64,000 bases of DNA, from the NCBI GenBank assembly GCA_016271365.2, contig CM028136.1, positions 471,756,001-471,820,000 of the forward strand. Direction: 5' to 3'. This document shows positions 55,446 through 64,000 of the stretch, piece after piece; positions within the stretch are counted from its first letter, which is position 1; each line of letters opens with the position of its first letter. The notes beneath the pieces were generated by a model. It did not search any database, was not told where the DNA came from, and was given only the letters and a program-made list of their open reading frames with translations. Source of the DNA: Neoceratodus forsteri. Lineage: Eukaryota; Chordata; Ceratodontiformes; Ceratodontidae. The position numbers and the translations under genes were made by a program.

Positions 55446-58320
55446 TAGTAAAAATCTTTATTTTTAGATAGGAAAACTTGTTATGAATTACACCGTTAGG
55501 CCAAAGGTCCTGTTTTCAATATGATCCTGTACAGTTGTCAATGTAGTTACAAGACAGATACAATACAAATACTATTAAATTTTAACTAACAGGACAAAGT
55601 ACAATCTATAAGGAGCCTATAGAACACAGGTTAAACTTAAGTTCATGTATGGTACATAGTTTCCAAGTATCCTTGAGTTATTAGTGGTTTCTCATAACCC
55701 TAGTAGTGAGGTGCAAAATTAAGCTCATAATAGCGGAGTTGTATAGACAAGAAAAGATTAGTGGCCAGGCAATACTGTATAATTTGATAAGTGTCATAAC
55801 TGACTATTCAAGAATTTCACTGTTATATTCTTTATAATCTTAGCTTAGAAGAGTTTTGAAAGTAACTTAATCTCATCTTCTTGCTTTTTTATGCTCCCCA
55901 ATACCTGGATACTATGCTGGCAAAAGTCATATTTCCATATTTACTGTTTATTTTAGAAGTGTGGATTTTATGTAAACTATTATTTCTTAAGTTATATGTG
56001 CTCTCACTTTTACTTTATTTATCTGTGAGGTAAGCTGGTTTGTCTGCTCTTATAGCTCTGTGAATCAGACAGGTCCACTTTATTTTTCTTTTATTTTCTA
56101 GGTCTAACCAATTCAGTTTATTGTACATAATACAATAATGCTTAGTGTAATCACATTTTAAAACAAATCTAGCAAGTGTATTGTATAGTTTCTCTACTTT
56201 TCCCAAGACAGTCTATTTGTGAGCCTATAAATGTGGTCTCCAGAATCTATTAAAGGAAGCAATAGCTGGTTTACTACCATTTCTGTAATCCTATAATTTA
56301 AGCAGTGACGAGATCTCCTACATGCCCCCAACCTAGTGTCCACCCTTTTAACCATCAGGTTTATATGGTGTTCAAAATTTAGGTTTGAGTCAACCCAAAC
56401 CCTTAAATATTTGTATACGTTTACCTGGGATAGGGTATCTCCATTTGTTGTTTGAATACTAATTTCTTTTCTCTTTTGTTTTTTGGCAATTGAATTGAAG
56501 ACTATAATCTGTGGGGTTTTTTACCATTAAGCACCAGTTTGGAATTTGTGAACCAGGAGCATAGGGCATTAAAGTCAGTTTGGAGATGTTTTCCCATTTC
56601 ATTTAAGTTGTTGACAGTTGCTACAAAGACTGTATCATCTGCGTACAAGTGCAGGCTAGTGTTCCTTCTATGTTCCACTACCTGGTTTACATAGAACAAG
56701 AATAGGGTGGGTCCCAGTATAAAGCCCTGGGGAACCCCTCTACAAATTTGTCTACTTTTAGATAAGACACCCTCTATTTGAACTTACTGCAATCGGTTGT
56801 TCAGATACGAGTTGAACCACTGAATGGTGTCATCTGCTACATCAATATCCAGTAGTCTATCTTTCATTATATCATGGTCTACTGTATTAAAAGCTTTAGA
56901 CAAGTCCATGAACACTGTACCCACCTCACGTCCGTTGTTTACAGAAGTAGCAACCAAATTGACCAGGTCGGTGAGTGCGGTGTCAATAGATTGTCCCACC
57001 TAAACCCAGATTGATATTTGGAAATGAACATGTAGTTTTCAAGTACTCTCTTAACTGTCCCTGTACTAGGCCCTCCACAAATTTTGAAATTGTGGACAAT
57101 AGGGCTATGGGCCTATAGTTTGTGGCATCAGTTTGTTGACTGCCTTTAAATATAGGGACTATAGTGGCTATTTTCCAGGAGCTTGGGAATTTTCTTTCTA
57201 TTAGACTCCAGTTTAGTAGCTTGGCTATAATTGGGGCTATAATTTCCTTTGAATCTATTAGAAATCTAGTCTCAATTCCATCTGGACCACTTGTTTTTTT
57301 GACCTGTAGTTTCCCTATATCCTTCTTTACCTGTGTACATTTTATCACTCTAAACCTAAATGTAGGACTGTCCTCTTTTGCTTCTTCCCTTGTGTTATTT
57401 TTAACTTCAGTTGTTGGTACTGGAATTTTTATGCCTGGTAGAGTAGTGTACTAGGTATTTAATATGTCTCCTGAAGATTTTGGGCTGTGTACTATGCCAT
57501 TATTAATAATTTGAATGATGGGTTTATTTTTCACTGAGCACTCTATATATTTTATTAAGGGCCAGTATTGACTAGGATTTGTAGTTGTTTGAACCTTCTT
57601 TTTGTAAGAATTTTGTTTTGTGTTTTTTAAAAGTTTTTTTTACCTTATTCTTAGCAATTTTGTATTTGTTCCAAATTTCTGTATCTAAAGTTTTATTTGC
57701 GAAGTTCCATAAATGATTTATTTCTAGTTTCTTTCTTTAGCTTTTCAGTCATCTAGGGAGCTTGATCTTTTCTTTGGATTTTCTTAGTATATGGAGCTAC
57801 TCTACTACATGCTCATAAAAAAAGGTTGCATAAAATATTCTACAGCCAAGTCAATATAAGGAATTAAAAAACATTAAATTCCAGTTTACTTTAGCTAGTT
57901 CTGCTAGCAGTTATTCGTTAGAGTAGTTTTTAAATAACCTACTTTTCCTTGACAATGGTTCTGGAGCTAAGTGTCGCTTGTTGTGGTCCTTAATTAAAAA
58001 GGTGCCTATGATTGAACTATGATCACCTAGAATGGGCAGATCTATTTTAATTGCTAAGGGTTTTATTTTTTGAGAAACAAAAATAAGGTCTAAGATATTC
58101 CCTTTGTTCAACAGGATGCTCTTCCTAGAAGGATTTGCTATGACTTGATCTACACTCAAGGAGCTAAAACTTTTTTCTAATGCCTCTCTCCTGGTCTGAC
58201 CCCAGGCTGCATTATAATCTCCTGTGAGTATGAAGTCTTCCACCGTATCAACCCATAATAGTTTCTGTGGTGGAATAAAAAATGCCCAAGCCAACCATTG
58301 GTGGGGAGTAAATTACTTCT
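55446..58320 (-). mobile_element. Jockey-superfamily LINE (L2/Crack/Rex1-like)
   Basis: Minus-strand LINE with endonuclease, RT and C-terminal block, 5'-truncated near 58320, 3' end near 55446 (complement ends in TAAAAATAAAGATTTTTAC). AT-rich and distinct from the CR1 and L2-like copies elsewhere in the window. Clade within the Jockey superfamily uncertain. Confidence 0.7.
56015..58294 (-). pseudogene. Jockey-superfamily LINE ORF2 relics
   Basis: Endonuclease FILTGDYNAAWGQTRR with a GDHSSIIGTF block in place of SDH (58294-57911). RT: TSGPDGIETRFLIDSKEIIA, FPSSWKIATIVPIFKGSQ, TNYRPIALLSTISKFVE (57348-56983), VGTVFMDLSKAFNTVDHDI (56999-56784) and SLHLYADDTVFVATV (56699-56502, catalytic YADD intact). 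C-terminal LNWLDLENKRKIKWTCLIHR (56206-56015). Frame breaks lie between all pieces. Confidence 0.8.
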
Positions 58321-58480
58321 TACTCCTCTGCATATGAGATCATAAAACTGACATCTTCCCTTTCTCATCGTCAGTTTAATTACCATCACCCATTTTGGCT
58401 ACCACTTCATATCCATGGGAACTATACCATGTTACCCCCCCCCCTCCCCGTTTCACACTTGAAACTTTTTTTTTTTTTTA
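58320..58480 (+). repeat. Old dispersed repeat, third copy, with C and T runs
   Basis: CAGTTTAATTACCATCACCC, TGGCTACCACTTCATATCCA, ACCATGTTACCCCCCCCC and CGTTTCACACTTGAAACT match the order at 51550-51640. Ends in a T12 run. Confidence 0.55.
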
Positions 58481-58862
58481 AAAACATTGTTCATTAGCAG
58501 ATTTACTACCACAGGACATTTTTTCTTGCTCTCTGCTTGCTGATCACTGTTGCTGACTCCTGCTTTACCTGCATAATGTTTGGCTGCACCTTCCTAGCTT
58601 TGGGACATAATGTTTTTGGTGTCATTCAAATAATATTCACATCACAATATGTGAAGAAAAGTACTACACCTGCAGCTGTGCCACTTAACTGACTATATCC
58701 CTTTAGAAGACTGGTGACGTATATATACATCCAGAATCTATATACATTCACACATATTCAGTTCTCAAAGGGATATACTGATAGCTCTAAAAAGATTAGA
58801 AATATAATATTTGCTGGAAAATCCACAGCTGCTACCACTGCACTGCGTACAGCTTAGGGCCC

Positions 58863-58954
58863 CCATATTCAAAGGGGATGCATGGTGCATACCAACAGAA
58901 AACAGAGGTGTGCCATGCATCCCACACAATGCACTACAGCATGATATTCATATT
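58863..58954. repeat. Small ATATTCAAA-type hairpin
   Basis: CCATATTCAAAGGGGATGCA ... CCATGCATCCCAC with GGATGCATGG / CCATGCATCC arms, and ATGATATTCAT at the right. Related by motif to the elements at 35170 and 61449. Confidence 0.5.
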
Positions 58955-59279
58955 TTTTATACTTCATTTATTGTTTTAGTTCTTACTCTTTACTTTACAG
59001 CTTAAGTTACTTATTACATCCATATACAATTCTTCAGATAACAGTATATATCCTCTTAATTTCAGCCACATGAAATTTACCATACATATCCTTACAGTAT
59101 TTTATAACTGTACCTGTTCCCCTTAATAGGCAAGTAGCTAAAACTTCAGAAGGATAGATATAACAAACAAAACATACATATACACACATACATAGGGTCT
59201 CACACCTCTACATGACTCACTTAATTATTATAACCCTTTCTTATGGGGGTAAGTTCTGGTATTCCCACTGAAAATCCAA
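58955..59279. other. Unclassified intergenic DNA
   Basis: AT-rich, with an ACATACA-type low-complexity stretch near 59168-59200. No gene seen. Confidence 0.4.
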
Positions 59280-61448
59280 CCCAGAAGTTGACATAAGGTA
59301 CTTTGTATCATTACCAAACTACTCACAGCCTGGGCCACTCAGCTTTGCCTGACCCTGTGAGGACCCACCCCCCCAACTTATCTAAGTCATCCGGGATTAA
59401 AGGAAAAAAGGGGGGACCTAGCCTTATAAAGAAAAGGCCTGTTTGTTCTCAATGGAGCAACGACTGTGGCCTACCCTACCCAGATAATCCAACGTGTTCA
59501 GCAATTCACATAAACTGCAGTTCTCCTCTTGATCTTAAATGTTAATTCCTCCATCCTTTAAATTTGTCCCACCATTTCTAACCAGTCTTCCTTTGTTGGG
59601 GGAAGAGGCTGCAACCATTGCCTAGTTATAGACTTTAAAGCTGCTACTATTAAAATTTGCCATAAATATATGGCATCCCTCCCTTTAATTTCTCCTGGAA
59701 GTTCTCCCAGCAGTAAACTCTGTGGACCCAGTTGTCCTTGGATCTGGAAGATCTGCTTAAATGAGTTGGTCACCATTGACCAAAATTGAGTAATAGTGGG
59801 GCAAGACCAAAAGATGTGTTCGTGGGTGGCTCTGTCCACACTGCACTTCCTCCAACATTCTGGGGTGGACCCCCTGTGTTGTCTAGAGACCACCACCAGT
59901 ACCCTGAAGTATCTAACCCTTACTTTCCACATGAACTCCTTCCATGTGGGGGATGAGGAAAGCCTCCAGATGTTACCTCAAGTCTTTTCCCAAGCTCCCC
60001 CGGGATAGATAAACCCATTTCTTGTTCCCAAGCCATTTTAATATAACTCATACTTACTTTAATGTGTTTAATACCCCTCTTGTATAATTGAGAGATAACC
60101 CCTGTAGGATGTTCAGCTTTCCAAATATCCTCAAAGATCTGTTCCACAGTCCCCCCAAAACCTGTTCTGCATTCCAGCTTAAGTTTTTTACTAATGAAGC
60201 TAGTTATTTGGCAGTAATGCATTCTGTCTCTGGAGGAGAGATCGAAAACTCTCTGTGCTATCTCAAAAGATAGTAACCCCCTCCCTCTAACAACTGCCAT
60301 AGTGCCTGTAATCCTCTTCTGGCTCTTTCTAAAAACCAAGTTTCCCCATTGTGCTGGGCTAAATGTAGGATATATCGCCCACCAGCCATATCTCCAATGA
60401 CCCCCATGTTTCCTTTTCCTCCCGGTACCCCTTTTCCACCCCTCCCACATTGTCCGAGTTGTGGAGCATATCTCCTCTCATGCTGTTATGAGGTCCGCAG
60501 GGTGGAACAGTACTGCTGGTGGGGGGGGGGAGGAATGTGCAGCCAACTCTATCTTCTTCCATGTAGCTTTATATGAGGTGTGCCCCCACAACAGAGCCAT
60601 TCTCAGATGTGTGGCCTTCCAGTAGCCCTCAAGCCATGGAACCCCCAATCCCCCTGCCTCCTTTGGTAAAAACAAAGTATGTTGCCTTACTCTAGGTCGT
60701 CTGTTTGCCCAAATAAAATTCATTAGCATTTTCTGCCATGTTTCCAAGTCTTTTCTGGTCACCAGGCAGGTGGTGCCTTGAAACAGATACAAAAATCTTG
60801 GCAAGACGTTCATCTTTACAGCCATCACCCTACTGTGAAATGAAAGAGGTAGTAAACCCCATCTTTTGAAATCATTTTTTAGCTGCTGTACCATGGGAGA
60901 GAAGTTCAAATTTTTTTGTTGTGCAGGGGAGTTGCTAATAATGATCCCCAAGTATTTCATTTGTGTGAGGTCCCATCTCAGAGGATAGGCTTCCTTAATT
61001 TCCTGGGTGGGGGCATATCTAAACTTCAAGACCTCTGTTTTAGCAGTGTTCAATGAATAACCTGCCATGTCAGAAAACTGTGCCAACCTGTCCATTACTC
61101 TTCTGAGGGATGTGTCTGGGTCCTCCAGGTAAAGGAGGACATCATCTGTGTAAAGAGATATCCTATGCTGACAGCCCGACATTTCTACCCCCCAATCCCC
61201 ACGTCCTTCCTAATGCTCTAAGCCAGGGGTTCAGTGTAAAGGGTGAAGAGGAGGGGAGACAGGGGGCAGCCCTGCCTTGTCCCTCTCTCCAAACCAAACC
61301 TCCTAGTATGATGACCATTCACTCTTATATATGCTATAGGGGATTTGTAGATTTTGGCTAGCAAGATCTGAAAAGCCCCTCCCAGCCCAAAACAGGCAAG
61401 GACCTCCTCCAGAAACCTCCAGGACACTTTATCGAAGGGCAGCATGAT
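59280..61448 (-). mobile_element. L1 LINE copy D, 5'-truncated
   Basis: Minus-strand L1: the RT from motif A onward, thumb, C-terminal zinc-knuckle region and 3' UTR (to about 59280). The 5' end meets the foldback element at ~61449, inside the motif-A codons (…FDKVSW), so the foldback may have inserted there or the two may share a breakpoint. Confidence 0.82.
59420..61448 (-). pseudogene. L1 copy D ORF2: RT to C-terminus
   Basis: PFDKVSWRFLEEVLACFG, GTRQGCPLSPLLFTLYTEPL (61448-61218), then ISLYTDDVLLYLEDPDTSLR (61182, catalytic box YTDD instead of F/YADD, both Asp kept), MKYLGIIISNSP and MNFIWANRRPRVRQHTLFLP (to 60478). A frameshift follows near a G10 run at ~60522. Next are LTRDRMHYCQITSF-like text (60450-59920) and the zinc-knuckle ECWRKCSVDRATHEHIFWSCP (59932-59558). 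The frame decays before ~59420. Confidence 0.85.
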
Positions 61449-62880
61449 ATTCAAAAGGAAGTGATAAGCCACCAAAGGAGAATGCACCATGGCCCACAGA
61501 ATATGTATACGGTGCAAGATGAGGGGGCATTCCCATGAATGTTCCACACATGGGCATATTCAATGGGCTTGCACCCTGCAAGGGCCTGCACTGTGCCATG
61601 CAGAGATAAGCAATAGAAAGCAGATGTAATTCTGTTGGACACCCTCTGGAAGGCTGCAGAAGTGCAGCCCAGTGCACAGCAGCCTGCCAGTCACAGTAGA
61701 CTAGTGGAAACCCACTCCTACCCCATCCCCAATCACCATAATGGTAACAGTGCCCCTCAATTCTGTAGTGTAGGACCCCTCCCTGACCCCATCCTTCCAT
61801 GACTGAGAATCCCCTCCTGAACCCCAATCCCTGTTCAGAGCAGGATCCCCTCCTGAACCCATTTCCATAGTGTAGTATCCTCCCCAGACCCCATCCCCGA
61901 TGACAGGACTACAACACGTGCCTCCCACATATTTCCATAGTGTAGTGGCCCCCCACCCCCATCAGGACAGCACCCCCCACTCCCCCACACAACTGGAGCT
62001 GATGGCTGGCTCAGCCATCTGCACACCACCACAGTCATCCACCAACTGAACTGTCAATGGACCAGTACTGTACATAGGACTCTCACAACCAACAGGCACT
62101 TCCTACGTACAGCACCAGTTCATTGACAGTTCAGTCAGTGACTGGCCATAGTGGTGGTGAAGGGCAGAGCTAGTCATCAGCTCTGGGAGAGTTGGGGGGT
62201 GCAAGATGGGGTTCCCATCATGATAGGGTGGGGGCCACTAGACTACTGGGGATACGGGGGGGTTCTTAAGGCATCCTGTGTTTGTTCAGGGCTGTGGAGG
62301 GCCACTAGACTACCAGGGATTTTGGAGTGTGGTGTATGTTCATGTGGTTCTGGACATGGGTGGAGGCCGCTACACTGTTGTTGGGCCGAGGCATGGGAAT
62401 TCTCATTATTTGATATAGCAGCTTTGGGACCGGGAGGGGTAAACTACACTATGGAAATACTGGGGGTGGCCCACACTACACTCTCGGAGATCAGGGCTGG
62501 GAGGGAGTTCCACTGGACCATAAGGGTGAGTAAGGCTCTCGTACAGCCTGTATCATGATTGGAGCTGGGAGTGGCCACCCCAGTGCATTCCTCCTGGTGT
62601 AGCCATGCTAATGAGCTCATAATGAGCATGCATAGTGCCTGTTTGTGCCATACATGCCCAATAAGCTCATTAGCATTTCCTGGCTGAATACCACACTTGG
62701 GGTCCTGGCACATCCAAGTATGCACCATGCATATCTCAATGGCGGTGTTCAGCCCTGACCCTGGTTGTGCTGTGCCAGACATGGTGAGCGCCTGCTCTGG
62801 GTGGTGCATCCAGGGTTGGATATTCAAACAGTATGCATGATCAGACCCAATCGCTCATGCTGTTTGAATATACCACTGGT
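61449..62880. mobile_element. 1.4-kb foldback element with minisatellite arms
   Basis: Large imperfect palindrome centred near 62075. CAACTGAACTGTCAATGGAC (left) pairs with GTTCATTGACAGTTCAGTCA (right), GGAGCTGATGGCTGGCTC with the segment GAGCTAGTCATCAGCTCTG, and GTAGTGGCCCCCCACCCCC with GGGTGGGGGCCACTAGACTA. The arms consist of ~35-40-bp degenerate units (TTTCCATAGTGTAGT + CCTCC...GACCCCATCC) in opposite orientation. ATATTCAA motifs lie near both ends, and a terminal hairpin GGATATTCAAACAG ... CTGTTTGAATAT lies at 62818-62873. No coding sequence. Confidence 0.72.
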
Positions 62881-64000
62881 GGTGCCACTCCGAGAAAGAG
62901 TCATATTGAAAAGATTGCATAGACAGTTATTGAAGCTACACCTGTGCTGTGTGCTACTGTATTTAGAGCACCACATGTAAGTAATGACACACAAAAAGAT
63001 TCAAATACTAAGAAAAAAGGCACATCAGCTACAACTGCACTGTGCTGCATATGCTGCTTTCTAATAGTAATGTCATTTACAGGAGCTTTTTCATCAGACT
63101 TTAGAAATGTACCTACCACATCAGCAAGTGAAATACTGGAAAAATATTAAACTTCTTCATGGCACTGCTGTGGTAGAGTTTGAAAGAACTTTTTGATATT
63201 TATTTCGTAAACAGATTTATAGAGTTAAACAAAGTTTAGTGCTTATTAAAGTATCCCAAGAAAGCATAAAAATGCTGGAGCTCTGTGAGGATGCTGCATG
63301 CTGTAAGTTCTTGAATAAAATTGTTTTGCATTATCCTGCAGCCTAGTTTTTGGGTGTTTCTACCATCATCTCTGCTGAGGCCCAGCTTTGAGCTTGCAAG
63401 ACTGACTATGCTGTTGTGCTGGATTCAGTCCCTTAGCAATTTCACTTTGCTGTGCATAGTTAATCCTACTCAATCTAAAGATTTATCTTGCTTCATGATC
63501 TAACAACTACTAGGGGTGTGTGAATACCTTCTGGTGAGTACTCAGCTAAGTATTGTTATTCAGGAGTCAGGACATACAATTTTTTGCAACTCTGTATTTC
63601 TTATTCAGGCCAAAACTAGGAAATAAAACTTCCCCAGATCTAGCCAGGTCTAGCTCTATGTACCAACCTCAGTCATTTCCTGCACCATACCTGCCTTCTG
63701 TCCCTATAAAAATAGAACCCCAATCTGGTATCCTGGCAACTCTTCCCATGTCTGACACCAAATTTTAGAATCCACCCTTCTTCCTAATCTATCCCTGCTA
63801 TGGGGACAAATGTATTACAAACTGTGCCCTAACCCCTGATCCATAAAGAGGGCAACATAGATAATCCCATCCATTCAGTCACTCATGTTCTCCTCCCTCA
63901 GCCTGACAGGCTGGGCTTGATTCTTGAAGCTCCAGGCATGGTCCAAGGGGTTTGTGCCACAAAGAATGGCACAAAGTGTCCCTTGTGCTGAAAGATGCAC
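62881..64000. other. Unclassified intergenic DNA
   Basis: Short open frames without recognisable domains; no repeat match within the window. Confidence 0.4.

Noticed and set aside
62944..63150. Open frame with a hydrophobic stretch as a small membrane protein
   Set aside because: Short, AT-rich, no start context, splice or homology evidence; not distinguishable from chance.

Overview
The window looks like intergenic DNA from a large, transposon-rich vertebrate genome, probably a non-mammalian tetrapod or similar lineage. An amphibian such as a caecilian is a guess, not a demonstration. I recognise no host protein-coding gene, functional tRNA or rRNA gene. Almost everything identifiable is a decayed mobile element: CR1, L2-like, L1 and Tx1-type LINEs, a Ty3/Gypsy LTR retrotransposon, a Crypton-type tyrosine recombinase remnant, several tRNA-derived SINE families, and many hairpin-type non-autonomous DNA elements and tandem repeats. 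All long coding stretches carry stops or frameshifts. The longest uninterrupted one (26554-28488) is the reverse transcriptase part of an L1 ORF2 that is broken on both sides.

Layout, left half. 1-1000: Crypton-like recombinase tail and an AT-rich tandem repeat. 1100-6455: hairpin MITE, then a Tx1-type LINE (+) split by an antisense CR1 (which itself contains a MIR-like SINE) and by a ~550-bp SINE with a 19-bp target duplication. 6456-6745: another tRNA-derived SINE. 8960-9530: degenerate minisatellite. 10000-17500: LINE 3' relic, a CR1 (+) and an L2-like LINE (-), the last two inserted into one AATTTTGCCC-rich repeat. 17500-23400: mostly unclassified, with a second copy of the ~550-bp SINE. 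23406-30055: a near full-length L1 (+) with a 10-bp target duplication, carrying a third copy of that SINE inside ORF1.

Right half. 30637-35169: Gypsy element (+), split in its protease by a CR1. 35170-35935: hairpin-rich element. 35936-42780: L2-like LINE (-) split by an almost complete CR1 (37295-41995) that keeps an SGNH-esterase ORF1. 43500-50815: L1 (-) interrupted by a 242-bp insert, a 715-bp Harbinger-like element and a 2.2-kb composite of palindromic and tandem repeats. 51000-54870: a cluster of at least six hairpin elements. 54893-58320: a SINE next to a Jockey-superfamily LINE whose 3' end it appears to share. 59280-61448: L1 (-). 61449-62880: a large foldback element whose arms are minisatellites.

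Most noteworthy: the ~550-bp tRNA-derived SINE family (three copies, two with exact target duplications), the hairpin cluster at 51-55 kb, the 1.4-kb foldback element, and 2A-like motifs at the start of two L2-like LINE ORFs. Element names are by motif recognition; no database search was possible.
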